DNA of 64,000 nucleotides from Pseudoclavibacter endophyticus (GTDB lineage: Bacteria; Actinomycetota; Actinomycetes; Actinomycetales; Microbacteriaceae). The notes beneath the pieces were generated by a model. The model worked only from the letters and a program-made list of their open reading frames with translations, was not told the DNA's origin and searched no databases. Below are positions 1 through 13,105 of this stretch, one piece after another; the first letter of the stretch is position 1, and each line of letters opens with the position of its first letter. The stretch lies in contig NZ_WBJY01000003.1 of NCBI RefSeq assembly GCF_008831085.1, positions 62,001 to 126,000 on the forward strand. The letters run 5' to 3'. The position numbers and the translations under genes are program-made.

Positions 1-2
1 CG

Positions 3-452
3 CGGGCGGCCGAGCGGCTGGAGGCATGGATCACGCTCGGCGCCATCGGCGACGACGCGGGCGAGGCGATGATCGGCCTTGCCGTCGATGACGCCCTCAT
101 CCTCATCGCCCCCGCGCCGCTCGGGAGCTTCATCGTCACGCTCGTGCCGGGCGGCGAGCACCTGCTGGACGTCATCGGGGGGATGCTGGCCGCGCGATTG
201 GAGGCCGCCGCGCCGGGCGGCGATCCGGTCTTCCTCAACGTCGAGTACGTGGACGAGCAGTCGTCGACGATGTTCGTTCGCCGGCATCCGGACGACGAGG
301 CCGGTTTCGAGGTCGCGCTCGGCGAGGGCACGGAGTCGAAGCCGCCCATCCTCGACGGCGTGCAGTCCGGTGATGACGTCGACGAGTTCATCGCGGACAT
401 GCTCGGCGTCGACGCCGAGACCGGATTGCCGCTCGAGGCACCCTCCGGCTAG
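3..452 (+). CDS. Hypothetical protein, 5' end outside the window
   Basis: The frame is open from the first complete codon at base 3 to the stop at 450-452, so the gene begins upstream; an internal ATG at 69 has no convincing ribosome binding site. The visible 149 residues are acidic and alternate hydrophobic strands (around MIGLAVDDALILIAP) with an Asp/Glu-rich C-terminus ending in LEAPSG. There is no signal peptide, membrane segment or motif I can assign to a family. About 100 bp separate it from the next gene on the same strand. Function unknown; that it is coding rests on frame openness and GC3 bias. Confidence 0.6.
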   Translation, partial: RAAERLEAWITLGAIGDDAGEAMIGLAVDDALILIAPAPLGSFIVTLVPGGEHLLDVIGGMLAARLEAAAPGGDPVFLNVEYVDEQSSTMFVRRHPDDEAGFEVALGEGTESKPPILDGVQSGDDVDEFIADMLGVDAETGLPLEAPSG

Positions 453-535
453 CATCCCGGCACTGCCGGCCGGGGCGCTGCCGGGCGGTTTCGACACACA
501 CGGCGCGGAGACGGCTCGCCGGCGGTGTCCGCACG

Positions 536-541
536 TACGCT
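536..541 (+). promoter_or_regulatory. -10 box TACGCT for a probable leaderless transcript
   Basis: TACGCT fits the actinobacterial TANNNT consensus and ends 7 nt before the ATG at 549, so transcription would begin at or next to the start codon. I see no good -35 hexamer at 17-18 bp. The same geometry recurs at seven other genes in the window. Confidence 0.5.
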
Positions 542-548
542 GAGGCCC

Positions 549-2006
549 ATGAGTCAGACGCCCGGTTCCGACACTCCGAACGACGCTTCCGCGACGAGCG
601 ACCTTGATGCCGCGGTCGCTCGGAGCCGCGCGATCGGCCGCGACGGAGGCCTCGATGACGACGTGGCGGCGGACGGCGCGCGCGGCGCGTACACCGACGA
701 CCTCGGCGTGAGCCGTGTCGAGCCGAGCCACGAATCGTTCGAGCCGGCGGTGCAGCCACCCGAGCATGACCCGGGTCTTGCCGCCGGCGCCGACCGTGGG
801 GCCGCAGCGCCCGGGTGGGCAGCGGAGGACTCCGGGCGCTCCGACCTCCCGGAGGCGGCGAGCGTCCCGGTGCGCGACTCCGCCGTCGTCGGCGGGGACG
901 TCCCGGCCGCCGACGAGACCCCGCCGACCGACGGGCAGGGCGGGGAAGCCGAGGCGGATGCCCCGCACAGCGCCGATGGGCGCCTCAGCGACACCGGCGC
1001 GCGTGCTGACACCGGTGCGCGTGCCGACACCGGTGCGCGTGCCGACGCCCCGGCCGCGGATGCGGACATGCCGATGCCGATGGCGGAGGCGGCCGGAGGG
1101 CGCGATGCCGAACGCGCGAGCACGCGCGCATCCGCGACCGACGCCCCGCACGACGCCTTAGACGACGCCGCGCACAACGCCTCGTACGACGACACAGACG
1201 ACACGACGGAGGACGCCCCCGACGATACCGAGGGAGTCGGCGCACGAGTCGGCGCGGAGGCGGCCGACGACGATGCGGCGGCACCGCGGTCGTCGACCAA
1301 GACCATCGAAGTCGATCGGCGCGCCGGCGACCGCAACGACGACGAGCACACCTTCGCGCCACTCGGGCTGAACGACCAGGAACCGGCCGGCGTGCCGTCG
1401 CCGCCCAGGCCGTTGAGCAACCGCGGGTTCGCGTTCGCGATGGCCCTCGTCGGGTCGCTCGTGTGCGCGGCGCTGTTCCTGGTCGCGTTCGCCGGGCTCC
1501 GAGCGCTCTACACCGAGCACACCGACATCGTCGCGTCGATGCTCGAGTTCCTGCCTACGGCCCCCTTCTACGTGCCGGCGGCGCTCGTCGGCGTCTTCTT
1601 CATCGTGTGGGCCGTCGTCAGCAACCGCGCCGGGCACTGGTCGTACGCCGTCGCGAGCCTCTTCGCCGCGGCGATCGGGTATGTCGGCTACCACCTCGGC
1701 GTCGCCCTGCAGCTGTCGCTCAACACGGGCGGCCTCACGCTCGTCGACCCGCTGGCCACCGTGACCGACCAGGCGCACCTGCCTGCCGGCCTCGTCGCCG
1801 CGCTCGCCGCAGCGCTCGTCGTCACCTGGTTCGGCGCCATCATCGCGTCGCGAGGGCGCCGCCTGTACGCGAGGAACCGCATGGCGAAACGGCGCTACGA
1901 ACGGGACCTCTCCGCAGCCGCGGATGACGAGCACGCCACTCGCGCACGCGACGCAACTCACGACGCCGACCTGAGTGGCCGCCGCGGCGGGGACGCGGCA
2001 CGATGA
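549..2006 (+). CDS. Large disordered N-terminal domain with four C-terminal membrane helices, unknown function
   Basis: A 485-residue protein in two parts. Residues 1 to about 290 are Ala/Asp/Glu/Arg-rich low complexity, with no predicted fold and three exact DTGARA repeats. The C-terminal part has four hydrophobic helices (starting near FAMALVGSLVCAALFLVAF, then FYVPAALVGVFFIVWAVVS, a third through FAAAIGYVGYHLG and a fourth through ALAAALVVTWFGAII), followed by a basic and then charged tail. The ATG at 549 is preferred because a TACGCT box lies 7 nt upstream; an in-frame GTG at 525 has no ribosome binding site. The stop overlaps the next start (ATGA at 2003), so the two genes are probably translationally coupled. 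I do not recognise the family. Confidence 0.75.
   Translation: MSQTPGSDTPNDASATSDLDAAVARSRAIGRDGGLDDDVAADGARGAYTDDLGVSRVEPSHESFEPAVQPPEHDPGLAAGADRGAAAPGWAAEDSGRSDLPEAASVPVRDSAVVGGDVPAADETPPTDGQGGEAEADAPHSADGRLSDTGARADTGARADTGARADAPAADADMPMPMAEAAGGRDAERASTRASATDAPHDALDDAAHNASYDDTDDTTEDAPDDTEGVGARVGAEAADDDAAAPRSSTKTIEVDRRAGDRNDDEHTFAPLGLNDQEPAGVPSPPRPLSNRGFAFAMALVGSLVCAALFLVAFAGLRALYTEHTDIVASMLEFLPTAPFYVPAALVGVFFIVWAVVSNRAGHWSYAVASLFAAAIGYVGYHLGVALQLSLNTGGLTLVDPLATVTDQAHLPAGLVAALAAALVVTWFGAIIASRGRRLYARNRMAKRRYERDLSAAADDEHATRARDATHDADLSGRRGGDAAR
990..1043 (+). repeat. Three tandem 18-bp units encoding DTGARA
   Basis: Units at 990-1007, 1008-1025 and 1026-1043 read GACACCGGTGCGCGTGCC with two silent differences in the first copy. 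The period is a multiple of three, so copy number can change without a frameshift. It lies inside the disordered region of the gene at 549-2006. Confidence 0.9.
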
Positions 2007-2500
2007 CCGGCGCACGCGTCGGCTGGCCCTCACCGAAGTTCCCGGCGTTCCCCGCGGCGTCGGTGCCGCTGCCGGCGGGCTGGACGCCCTTCGTGCAGGG
2101 CGGTGCCGTGTTCGGCGCTCACCACGTCGTCGGCTCGGGCGGCTTCAACGCGAACGTGCTCATCACGGTCGAGCGTTGGCCCATCGCCGCGACCGCCGAG
2201 CAGAGCCTCGAGGTGCTGCGCGCTCGCATCGGGCAGGTGAAGGGGCGCGAGCAGCGCGTCGAGACCGGCCTGACCGAACCCGACGGTGTCTATCTCGAGG
2301 CTGTGCAGCGCGAGCCGCGACTCGGCGAGCTCCTCGTCGTCTACCGCACCGCCGTCGTCCCGCACGACGGCATCACTGACGTGCTGACCGCCGTCGGCAC
2401 GGCGAGCGTGCTGCAGGTCAAGGCGATCGGCGACGACCTTCGCGCGATGGTGCGGGGCCTCGAGCTCATGCCGCCGGACGAGGCCGAGCGAGACGCCTGA
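2003..2500 (+). CDS. Small soluble protein, possible Mog1/PsbP-like (DUF1795/LpqN) fold
   Basis: A 165-residue protein whose ATG overlaps the preceding stop (ATGA), indicating coupling to the membrane protein upstream. The pattern of an N-terminal PLPAGW, a central strand with NANVLITVERWP, an amphipathic helix, and a later strand pair (YRTAVVPHDG) recalls the alpha-beta sandwich of LpqN/DUF1795-type proteins often found beside secretion or envelope genes in Actinobacteria. There is no signal peptide or lipobox, so this copy would be cytoplasmic. The family call is an inference from strand order and is weak; that it is a gene is well supported. Confidence 0.6.
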   Translation: MTGARVGWPSPKFPAFPAASVPLPAGWTPFVQGGAVFGAHHVVGSGGFNANVLITVERWPIAATAEQSLEVLRARIGQVKGREQRVETGLTEPDGVYLEAVQREPRLGELLVVYRTAVVPHDGITDVLTAVGTASVLQVKAIGDDLRAMVRGLELMPPDEAERDA

Positions 2501-2577
2501 CACGCGAGCACGCACACGCGACGGCATCCCCGAACGGGCCGCGACGGCCTCGGATCGGGCGAGGAGTCGGCCCCGCC

Positions 2578-2606
2578 TTGACCGTACAGGGGGATGGGGA
2601 TAGGAT
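2578..2606 (+). promoter_or_regulatory. Promoter of the str operon
   Basis: TTGACC (2578-2583), an exact 17-bp spacer and TAGGAT (2601-2606) make a near-consensus housekeeping promoter, the best in the window. Transcription would start near 2613, giving a leader of about 250 nt before rpsL. The 2501-2862 interval holds no gene; besides the promoter it contains a 7-bp inverted repeat, GACGGGC (2764-2770) with GCCCGTC (2789-2795), and the rpsL ribosome binding site AAGGAGAG at 2848-2855. Confidence 0.8.
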
Positions 2607-2862
2607 TTTCTGGTGCGCGCGCTCGATCGCGCCCGAAACTCTGCGTTGTTTCGGCCTCTTCGGTCGGACGACGCCCGCCGAAGCATGGCGTGGTTTCTGA
2701 CCATGACCGCTTCACCAGCCAGCGATACCAATCACCACGTTGTTCGTACCGCCGGTGGGTCCAGACGGGCAGGCCTGTAATCGGAGAGGCCCGTCACCGG
2801 GCAGGTGCGAAACCGCCCGAGAATCCAAACGAGCAGTACAACAACCCAAGGAGAGTAAACCC

Positions 2863-3237
2863 GTGCCAACCATTCAGCAGTTGGTCCGTAAGGGACGTCG
2901 CCCCAAGGCGACTGCGTCGAAGACGCCTGCCCTGAAGGCCAACCCGCAGCAGCGCGGTGTGTGCACTCGTGTCTACACGACGACCCCGAAGAAGCCGAAC
3001 TCGGCCCTTCGCAAGGTCGCTCGCGTCAAGCTGTCAAACGGCACGGAAGTCACCGCCTACATCCCCGGCGAGGGCCACAACCTGCAGGAGCACTCGATGG
3101 TGCTCGTGCGCGGTGGTCGTGTGAAGGACCTCCCCGGTGTCCGCTACAAGATCGTCCGTGGTTCGCTCGACACGCAGTCGGTGAAGAACCGCAAGCAGGC
3201 GCGCAGCCGTTACGGCGCGAAGATGGAGAAGAAGTAA
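2863..3237 (+). CDS. rpsL: 30S ribosomal protein S12
   Basis: Part of the decoding centre of the small subunit. The GTG at 2863 follows AAGGAGAG by 7 nt and gives the family's usual N-terminus [12 protein letters not shown] and usual length of 124 residues; in-frame codons further upstream belong to the leader. The two lysines where streptomycin-resistance mutations fall in other bacteria (positions 43 and 88, in TTPKKPNS and GRVKDLPG) are both wild type. First gene of rpsL-rpsG-fusA-tuf; its TAA overlaps the rpsG ATG by one base. Confidence 0.98.
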   Translation: MPTIQQLVRKGRRPKATASKTPALKANPQQRGVCTRVYTTTPKKPNSALRKVARVKLSNGTEVTAYIPGEGHNLQEHSMVLVRGGRVKDLPGVRYKIVRGSLDTQSVKNRKQARSRYGAKMEKK

Positions 3238-3707
3238 TGCCACGCAAGGGTCCCGCCCCAAAGCGCCCCGTCGTCGCCGATCCCGTATACGGTTCGCCCG
3301 TCGTCTCGCAGCTCGTCAACAAGATTCTCGTCGACGGCAAGAAGGGCCTCGCCGAGCGCATCGTGTACGACGCTCTCGACGCTGTCGGCAAGAAGTCCGA
3401 CCAGGACGCCGTCGCGACGCTCAAGAAGGCGCTCGACAACGTCCGCCCGACGCTCGAGGTGCGTTCGCGCCGCGTCGGCGGTTCGACCTACCAGGTGCCC
3501 GTCGAGGTGAAGCCGCACCGCGCCAACACGCTCGCGCTGCGCTGGCTCACCGACTACGCGAAGGCCCGCCGGGAGAAGTCGATGACGGAGCGTCTCACCA
3601 ATGAGATCCTCGACGCGTCCAACGGACTCGGTGCCGCGGTCAAGCGCCGCGAAGACACCCACAAGATGGCAGAGTCGAACCGCGCGTTCGCGCACTACCG
3701 CTGGTAG
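3237..3707 (+). CDS. rpsG: 30S ribosomal protein S7
   Basis: 156 residues, the standard length, beginning [12 protein letters not shown]7 nucleates assembly of the 16S rRNA 3' domain and contacts E-site tRNA; in E. coli it is also the translational repressor of the str operon. The start overlaps the rpsL stop (TAATG), so it is translated by coupling. A 72-bp gap without a clear terminator separates it from fusA. Confidence 0.98.
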   Translation: MPRKGPAPKRPVVADPVYGSPVVSQLVNKILVDGKKGLAERIVYDALDAVGKKSDQDAVATLKKALDNVRPTLEVRSRRVGGSTYQVPVEVKPHRANTLALRWLTDYAKARREKSMTERLTNEILDASNGLGAAVKRREDTHKMAESNRAFAHYRW

Positions 3708-3779
3708 TCGCACCCCTCGGGCACGCGCCCTCGATCACCAACTCGCTTCACCATCCACTCCTCGCGGAAGGAACCCCCT

Positions 3780-5894
<2,115 letters not shown>

Positions 5895-5941
5895 CCCGCC
5901 TGACGATTCCGGGCGCGTGGGCCGTGCATCCCCGCGACCGG

Positions 5942-5947
5942 TAAGCT
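5942..5947 (+). promoter_or_regulatory. Possible internal tuf promoter (-10 TAAGCT)
   Basis: The 129-bp gap between fusA and tuf contains TAAGCT (TANNNT type) inside a small GGTA/TACC inverted repeat, about 76 nt before the tuf start. No matching -35 hexamer is visible, so this is tentative; a separate tuf promoter is common because EF-Tu is needed in excess. Confidence 0.3.
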
Positions 5948-6023
5948 ACCCAATTGCACATTCCCGCAACCAGTTCGCACGACCACCGCGGGCGGACCTA
6001 CCAACGTCCTGAGGAGGACCATA

Positions 6024-7217
<1,194 letters not shown>

Positions 7218-7235
7218 TCGTCCAGACTCCCGCGA

Positions 7236-7265
7236 GCGGGGTCCAGCCTTCGGGCTGGGCCCCGC
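7236..7265 (+). terminator. Terminator of the str operon
   Basis: 13-bp arms GCGGGGTCCAGCC and GGCTGGGCCCCGC with one G-T wobble close on the loop TTCG; TTCGTC follows. The short T content of the tail is usual for GC-rich Actinobacteria. The terminator after rplO has the same design. Confidence 0.85.
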
Positions 7266-7337
7266 TTCGTCGTCCGCACCGGAAGAAGGCGGCGCAATGC
7301 TGGCAACGGAGCCAGACACCTCCCGGTCCTCTCGTCT

Positions 7338-7358
7338 CCCGGGCGCGACACGCCCGGG
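7338..7358 (+). other. Perfect 8-bp hairpin abutting the S10 promoter
   Basis: CCCGGGCG (7338-7345), loop CGACA, CGCCCGGG (7351-7358). Its 3' arm ends exactly where the -35 hexamer TTGCAT begins. It could be a back-up terminator for read-through from tuf or a protein site at the promoter. Confidence 0.5.
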
Positions 7359-7388
7359 TTGCATAAACATGCCCCTCCGGCCTAGACT
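7359..7388 (+). promoter_or_regulatory. Promoter of the S10 operon
   Basis: TTGCAT (7359-7364), 18-bp spacer, TAGACT (7383-7388). Transcription would start near 7395, about 370 nt before rpsJ. The 548-bp tuf-rpsJ interval has no supportable gene: short open frames in it lack ribosome binding sites and end inside rpsJ or earlier. Confidence 0.7.
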
Positions 7389-7403
7389 TTCCTAGTTCAG
7401 TAT

Positions 7404-7433
7404 TTCGAGCGGCATGTGACATGCGTGCTCGAA
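7404..7433 (+). promoter_or_regulatory. Leader hairpin at the 5' end of the S10 transcript
   Basis: TTCGAGC (7404-7410) pairs with GCTCGAA (7427-7433), and an inner GCATG/CATGC pair extends the stem across a small bulge. It would form within the first 40 nt of the mRNA. Function is inferred: a site for an autogenous ribosomal protein repressor or an mRNA-stabilising stem. Confidence 0.45.
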
Positions 7434-7695
7434 TCACTGCCGAGTCGTGCGTGATCGCCCGCCCCGGAGGGCTTGCCTGCCGGGCAACGTCTCCGAGGAG
7501 ACAGTGGCGCAGGTCCCGCCGCCGGCAGCAGAGCACAGCTCCGGTCGTACCGGGCACGCAAGACATCGAAGGACGCAGGTTCATCGGTGGCGGCGCGTGC
7601 GAGAGGGCCACCCCTCCCCGATGCCACCGTCATCCGTTCGCTTGCGCGAGCAGCGCGTGCGGGTGCACTTGACAGAAGAACAGTGGTGCGAACCC

Positions 7696-7717
7696 GGCCA
7701 GCGGCATGCCGCTGGCC
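7696..7717 (+). promoter_or_regulatory. 22-bp perfect palindrome in the S10 leader
   Basis: The left half is GGCCAGCGGCA and the right half is its exact complement. As RNA it makes a 9-bp stem with loop CAUG. No T-run follows, so it is unlikely to be an intrinsic terminator; it lies about 50 nt before rpsJ, where the ribosome binding site is weak. Confidence 0.5.
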
Positions 7718-7765
7718 AGCACGCGAGGCCGCCCCGGCGGCGCGACACAGAGAGAGAGTTAGGAC

Positions 7766-8074
7766 ATGGCGGGACAGAAGATCCGCATCCGACTGAAGTC
7801 GTATGACCACGAGGTCATCGATGCCACGGCGCGCAAGATCGTCGACTCGGTGACCCGTGCCGGTGCAACCGTCATCGGCCCGGTGCCGCTCCCCACCGAA
7901 AAGAACGTGGTGGCAGTGATTCGTTCGCCCCACAAGTACAAGGACAGCCGCGAGCACTTCGAGATGCGCACACACAAGCGCCTCATCGACATCGTTGACC
8001 CGACGCCGAAGGCGGTCGACTCGCTCACGCGCCTCGACCTGCCCGACGACGTCAACATCGAAATCAAGCTCTAA
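7766..8074 (+). CDS. rpsJ: 30S ribosomal protein S10
   Basis: 102 residues beginning [16 protein letters not shown], normal length. S10 sits in the head of the 30S subunit and in other bacteria also partners with NusB in antitermination. First gene of the S10 operon behind a long structured leader. The purine-rich GAGAGAGAG at 7750-7758 is the only candidate ribosome binding site and is weak for such a highly expressed gene, which fits control at the leader. Confidence 0.98.
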   Translation: MAGQKIRIRLKSYDHEVIDATARKIVDSVTRAGATVIGPVPLPTEKNVVAVIRSPHKYKDSREHFEMRTHKRLIDIVDPTPKAVDSLTRLDLPDDVNIEIKL

Positions 8075-8099
8075 GGCGACGAGGAGCGTAGAGGAACAC

Positions 8100-8753
8100 A
8101 TGTCTACCGTGACCAAGGCATACAAAGGTCTGCTGGGGACGAAGCTCGGCATGACCCAGGTGTGGGACGACAACGGCAATTTCGTGCCCGTGACCGTCAT
8201 CCAGGTGCCGACCAACGTCGTCACCCAGGTCCTGTCCGAAGCGAAGCAGGGCTACAGCGCGATCCAGATCGCCGCCGGCGCCATCGACCCGCGCAAGGTG
8301 AACAAGCCCGCCGCCGGCATCTTCGCCGCCGCCGACGTGACCCCGCGTCGTCACCTCACCGAGGTGCGCACCGCTGACGCCGCCGACTACACAGTCGGCC
8401 AAGAGCTCGACGCGACGGTCTTCGAGGCCGGCTCGAAGGTCGACGTCGTCGGTACCAGCAAGGGCAAGGGCTTCGCCGGCGTCATGAAGCGGCACAACTT
8501 CTCCGGCGTCGGGGCATCGCACGGTGCCCACAAGAACCACCGCAAGCCGGGCTCGATCGGTGCCTCGGCGACGCCCAGCCGCGTCTTCAAGGGCACGCGC
8601 ATGGCCGGCCGCATGGGCGGCGACCGTGTGACCGTGCAGAACCTCACCGTCCACGCCGTGGACGCCGAGCGGGGTCTGTTGCTCGTCAAGGGCGCCGTTC
8701 CCGGCGCCAAGGGCCGCCTCGTGTTCGTCCGCAACGCAGTGAAGGGGGCCTAG
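8100..8753 (+). CDS. rplC: 50S ribosomal protein L3
   Basis: 217 residues starting [20 protein letters not shown]; the ATG at 8100 follows GAGGA at 8091-8095. It carries the long loop with [11 protein letters not shown] and [15 protein letters not shown] that reaches toward the peptidyl transferase centre. The open frame extends upstream into rpsJ but only this start gives the family N-terminus. Confidence 0.98.
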   Translation: MSTVTKAYKGLLGTKLGMTQVWDDNGNFVPVTVIQVPTNVVTQVLSEAKQGYSAIQIAAGAIDPRKVNKPAAGIFAAADVTPRRHLTEVRTADAADYTVGQELDATVFEAGSKVDVVGTSKGKGFAGVMKRHNFSGVGASHGAHKNHRKPGSIGASATPSRVFKGTRMAGRMGGDRVTVQNLTVHAVDAERGLLLVKGAVPGAKGRLVFVRNAVKGA

Positions 8754-8757
8754 TCCA

Positions 8758-9459
8758 ATGGCTGCAACGATCGACGTTCTCGACGCCGCCGGTAAGAAGT
8801 CCGGCTCGGTCGAGCTCCCCGCCGAACTCTTCGACGCCCAGACCAACATCCCGCTGATCCACCAGGTCGTCACTGCTCAGCTCGCGGCCCGCCGCCAGGG
8901 CACGCACAAGGCCAAGAACCGTGGCGAGGTCTCGGGCTCCGGACGCAAGCCTTTCAAGCAGAAGGGCACGGGCCGCGCCCGCCAGGGCTCGATCCGCATG
9001 CCGCAACACACCGGCGGTGGCGTCGTGCACGGTCCGGTGCCTCGCGACTACGCGCAGCGCACGCCCAAGAAGATGATCGCGGCGGCGCTCCTCGGGGCGC
9101 TCAGCGACCGCGCCCGCGGCGACAAGCTGCACGTGGTCGAGTCGCTCGTCGCGGGCGATACGCCGTCGACGCGGGAGGCGCTTGCCACGATCCGTCGGTT
9201 CGGTGCCGAGCGCAACGTGCTCGTCGTGCTCGACCGCGACGATGACCTCGGCGCCCTGTCGGTGCGGAACATCCCGCAGCTGCACGGCGTGTACGCCGAT
9301 CAGCTCAACGCGTACGACGTGCTCGTCGCGGACGACATCGTCTTCACCAAGGCCGCGTTCGACACCTTCGTCGAGCGCCGTGCCGGTCGTGATGACCGCA
9401 ACGCCACGGCGCCCGCCGCGGATGCAGCTGACGAGGCCAGCGAGGAGGAGCAGGCATGA
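8758..9459 (+). CDS. rplD: 50S ribosomal protein L4
   Basis: 233 residues; the central basic exit-tunnel loop (around [19 protein letters not shown]) is intact. In gamma-proteobacteria L4 represses its own operon by binding the S10 leader, which makes it the first candidate for the leader upstream here. The C-terminus is extended by an acidic, Ala-rich tail ending [12 protein letters not shown] four bases after the rplC stop; its own stop overlaps rplW (ATGA). Confidence 0.97.
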   Translation: MAATIDVLDAAGKKSGSVELPAELFDAQTNIPLIHQVVTAQLAARRQGTHKAKNRGEVSGSGRKPFKQKGTGRARQGSIRMPQHTGGGVVHGPVPRDYAQRTPKKMIAAALLGALSDRARGDKLHVVESLVAGDTPSTREALATIRRFGAERNVLVVLDRDDDLGALSVRNIPQLHGVYADQLNAYDVLVADDIVFTKAAFDTFVERRAGRDDRNATAPAADAADEASEEEQA

Positions 9460-9755
9460 GCGGCAACAACAAGAACCCGCGCGACATCATCATCAAGCCG
9501 GTGATCTCCGAAAAGAGCTACGGCCTGATCGACCAGGGCAAGTACACCTTCGAGGTCGACCCCCGATCGAACAAAACCGAGATCAAGCAGGCCATCGAGC
9601 ACATCTTCAGTGTCGAGGTCGCGACGATCAACACGTTGAACCGCCAGGGCAAGACGCGCCGCACGCGCTTCGGCTATGGCAAGCGCAAGGACACGAAGCG
9701 CGCCATCGTGACGCTGAAGTCCGGCTCCATCGACATCTTCTCGAACGCCGGCTAG
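9456..9755 (+). CDS. rplW: 50S ribosomal protein L23
   Basis: 99 residues, normal. L23 lies at the exit of the nascent peptide tunnel and docks SRP, trigger factor and SecY. The start overlaps the rplD stop by four bases (ATGA), so translation is coupled. Confidence 0.97.
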   Translation: MSGNNKNPRDIIIKPVISEKSYGLIDQGKYTFEVDPRSNKTEIKQAIEHIFSVEVATINTLNRQGKTRRTRFGYGKRKDTKRAIVTLKSGSIDIFSNAG

Positions 9756-9779
9756 TCGGAACACAGAGGACGAAGAACA

Positions 9780-10619
<840 letters not shown>

Positions 10620-10634
10620 CAGGAGGAGCAGAAT

Positions 10635-10916
10635 ATGCCTCGTAGTCTCAAGAAGGGTCCCTTCGTCGACGAGCACCTCCTCCAGAAGGTGCTGAAGGCG
10701 AACGACAGCGGCTCGAAGAACGTCATCAAGACCTGGTCGCGCCGCTCCATGATCGTGCCCGACATGCTCGGACACACGATCGCCGTGCATGACGGACGCA
10801 AGCACATCCCGGTGTTCGTCACCGAGACCATGGTCGGCCACAAGCTCGGCGAGTTCGCGCCGACCCGCACCTTCCGCGGTCACGTGAAGGACGACAAGAA
10901 GGGGCGTCGTCGCTAA
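10635..10916 (+). CDS. rpsS: 30S ribosomal protein S19
   Basis: 93 residues, starting [16 protein letters not shown] and ending KKGRRR. It binds the 16S head together with S13. AGGAGGAGC immediately upstream is the clearest Shine-Dalgarno site in the S10 operon. Confidence 0.98.
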   Translation: MPRSLKKGPFVDEHLLQKVLKANDSGSKNVIKTWSRRSMIVPDMLGHTIAVHDGRKHIPVFVTETMVGHKLGEFAPTRTFRGHVKDDKKGRRR

Positions 10917-10942
10917 CGCGGCGATGTGAAGGAGGAACAAGC

Positions 10943-11320
10943 ATGGTGGAGTCCATCGCCCGCGTGCGACACATCCGCGTGACCCCTCGCAAGGCCCGTC
11001 GCGTCGTCAACCTGATCCGCGGCAAGCAGGCCCTCGAGGCGCTCGCCATCCTGAAATTTGCGCCACAGGGCGCATCCGAGCCGGTCTACAAGGTCGTCGC
11101 GTCGGCTATCGCCAACGCGCGAGTGAAGGCCGACAGCGAGAACGCCTACCTCGACGAGCGCGACCTCTACGTCGCGACTGCATACGTCGACGAGGGCACC
11201 ACGCTCAAGCGGTTCCAGCCGCGAGCGCAGGGCCGGGCCTTCCGAATCAACAAGCGCACGAGTCACATCACGGTGGTGCTCGCGACGCCAGAGATCGACG
11301 AGACCGAGGCAGGGGAGTAG
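10943..11320 (+). CDS. rplV: 50S ribosomal protein L22
   Basis: 125 residues. It carries the long beta-hairpin that lines the peptide exit tunnel; the sequence near its tip ([19 protein letters not shown]) is normal, with no macrolide-type insertion visible. AAGGAGGAAC precedes the ATG. Two bases separate its stop from rpsC. Confidence 0.97.
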   Translation: MVESIARVRHIRVTPRKARRVVNLIRGKQALEALAILKFAPQGASEPVYKVVASAIANARVKADSENAYLDERDLYVATAYVDEGTTLKRFQPRAQGRAFRINKRTSHITVVLATPEIDETEAGE

Positions 11321-11322
11321 TC

Positions 11323-12078
11323 ATGGGACAGAAGATCAATCCGTACGGCTTCCGCCTCGGAATCACCACCGACCACGTGTCGCGGTGGTTCACCGACTCG
11401 ACGAAGTCTGGTCAGCGTTACGCCGACTACGTGAAGGAAGACATCAAGATCCGCCAGCACCTCGCGAAGTCGCTCGACCGCGCCGGTGTCGCCCGGATCG
11501 AACTCGAGCGCACCCGTGACCGCGTGCGTGTCGACATCCACACCGCCCGCCCCGGCATCGTCATCGGTCGCCGCGGCGCCGAGGCCGAGCGCATCCGCTC
11601 CGAACTCGAGAAGCTCACGGGCAAGCAGATCCAGCTCAACATCCTCGAGGTCAAGAACCCTGAGGCCGAGGCCCAGCTCGTCGCGCAGGGCATCGCCGAG
11701 CAGCTGAGCGCTCGCGTGGCCTTCCGTCGCGCGATGCGCAAGGGCCTGCAGGGCGCGCAGCGAGCCGGCGCCAAGGGCATTCGGATCCAGGTCTCGGGCC
11801 GCCTCGGCGGCGCCGAGATGAGCCGCTCGGAGTTCTACCGCGAGGGCCGCGTGCCCCTGCACACGCTCCGCGCCAACATCGACTACGGCTTCTACGAGGC
11901 GAAGACCACGTACGGCCGCATCGGTGTGAAGGTCTGGATCTACAAGGGCGATCTGACGAACAAGGAACTCGCTCGCGAGCAGGCCAACATGAAGCCCTCG
12001 CGCGGCGACCGCAACGACCGTCCGCGCCGCGGCTCGCGCCGTGACCAGGCGCCGGCCACGGCAGGAGCTGAGGCATAA
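11323..12078 (+). CDS. rpsC: 30S ribosomal protein S3
   Basis: 251 residues: an N-terminal type II KH domain (GxxG seen as VIGRRGAE) and the conserved C-terminal domain, followed by a basic, low-complexity tail of about 30 residues ending TAGAEA. S3 forms part of the mRNA entry channel and its helicase activity. Confidence 0.98.
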   Translation: MGQKINPYGFRLGITTDHVSRWFTDSTKSGQRYADYVKEDIKIRQHLAKSLDRAGVARIELERTRDRVRVDIHTARPGIVIGRRGAEAERIRSELEKLTGKQIQLNILEVKNPEAEAQLVAQGIAEQLSARVAFRRAMRKGLQGAQRAGAKGIRIQVSGRLGGAEMSRSEFYREGRVPLHTLRANIDYGFYEAKTTYGRIGVKVWIYKGDLTNKELAREQANMKPSRGDRNDRPRRGSRRDQAPATAGAEA

Positions 12079-12080
12079 CC

Positions 12081-12497
12081 ATGTTGATCCCACGTCGAGT
12101 CAAGCACCGCAAGCAGCACCGCCCGAACCGCAAGGGTCAGGCGTCCGGCGGCACGCGAGTGTCGTTCGGTGAGTACGGAATCCAGGCGCTTACGCCGGCC
12201 TACGTCACCAACCGTCAGATCGAGGCCGCGCGTATCGCGATGACCCGCCACATCAAGCGTGGCGGCAAGGTTTGGATCAACATCTTCCCGGATGCCCCCC
12301 TCACCAAGAAGCCCGCCGAGACCCGCATGGGTTCGGGGAAGGGTTCACCCGAGTGGTGGGTCGCGAACGTCAAGCCCGGCCGTGTCCTCTTCGAGGTCGC
12401 GGGTGTTGACGAAGAGCTCGCCCGCGAGGCACTGACCCGAGCAATCCACAAGCTGCCCCTGAAGGCACGCATCATCACCCGTGAGGAGAGCGAGTAA
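12081..12497 (+). CDS. rplP: 50S ribosomal protein L16
   Basis: 138 residues starting [15 protein letters not shown], normal. It sits next to the A-site tRNA elbow and central protuberance. Two bases after rpsC, so tightly coupled. Confidence 0.98.
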   Translation: MLIPRRVKHRKQHRPNRKGQASGGTRVSFGEYGIQALTPAYVTNRQIEAARIAMTRHIKRGGKVWINIFPDAPLTKKPAETRMGSGKGSPEWWVANVKPGRVLFEVAGVDEELAREALTRAIHKLPLKARIITREESE

Positions 12498-12500
12498 GCC

Positions 12501-12773
12501 ATGGCGATCGGTACCAAGGAGCTCGCCATTGACGAGCTCGACACCTTCGAAGACGCACGTCTGCTCGAGGAACTGAAGAAGGCCAAGGAAGAGCTGTTCA
12601 ACCTGCGCTTCCAGGCGGCGACGGGTCAGGGCGAGGAGCGCGGCCGCATCAAGGCCGTCAAGCGCGACATCGCTCGTGTCTACACCGTCATCCGCGAACG
12701 CGAGCTCGGAATCCGGGCCACGCCCGAGGTCGTCGAGGCGCGCGCGAAGAAGGCCGCGAAGGAGGAGAGCTGA
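12501..12773 (+). CDS. rpmC: 50S ribosomal protein L29
   Basis: The core two-helix L29 sequence ([20 protein letters not shown]) is clear. At 90 residues it exceeds the usual 60-75: there are about ten extra residues at the N-terminus and a charged tail [12 protein letters not shown] at the C-terminus. L29 neighbours L23 at the tunnel exit. Confidence 0.96.
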   Translation: MAIGTKELAIDELDTFEDARLLEELKKAKEELFNLRFQAATGQGEERGRIKAVKRDIARVYTVIRERELGIRATPEVVEARAKKAAKEES

Positions 12774-12775
12774 TC

Positions 12776-13066
12776 ATGACCCACGAGACAACTGCCACGG
12801 AGCAGGACGCGCAGCAGCGCAACTACCGCAAGACGCGTCGCGGCTACGTCGTGAGCGACAAGATGGACAAGACCATCATCGTGCTCGTCGAAGACCGTGT
12901 GAAGCACCCCCTCTACGGGAAGGTGCTGCGCCGGTCGAGCAAGGTCAAGGTGCACGACGAGCAGAACGCCGCCGGCATCGGCGACCTCGTGTTCATCACC
13001 GAGACCCGTCCACTCAGCGCCACGAAGCGCTGGCGCCTCGTCGAGATCCTCGAGAAGGCGAAGTAG
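12776..13066 (+). CDS. rpsQ: 30S ribosomal protein S17
   Basis: 96 residues; an OB-fold primary rRNA binder. The first about 15 residues ([13 protein letters not shown]) are an acidic extension before the usual [19 protein letters not shown]. Last gene of the S10 operon; 39 bp separate it from rplN, with no obvious terminator, so S10 and spc are probably co-transcribed. Confidence 0.97.
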   Translation: MTHETTATEQDAQQRNYRKTRRGYVVSDKMDKTIIVLVEDRVKHPLYGKVLRRSSKVKVHDEQNAAGIGDLVFITETRPLSATKRWRLVEILEKAK

Positions 13067-13105
13067 GCCGCGCGCCTCGCGCCTTGTAGGTAAGGAACCA
13101 GACAC

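Noticed and set aside
2863..3237. Streptomycin-resistance type changes in S12
   Set aside because: Lys43 and Lys88 are both wild type.
7421..7806. Short plus-strand frames in the S10 leader
   Set aside because: No ribosome binding sites, atypical Arg/Pro-rich composition, and they run into rpsJ in another frame. The interval is better explained as a leader.
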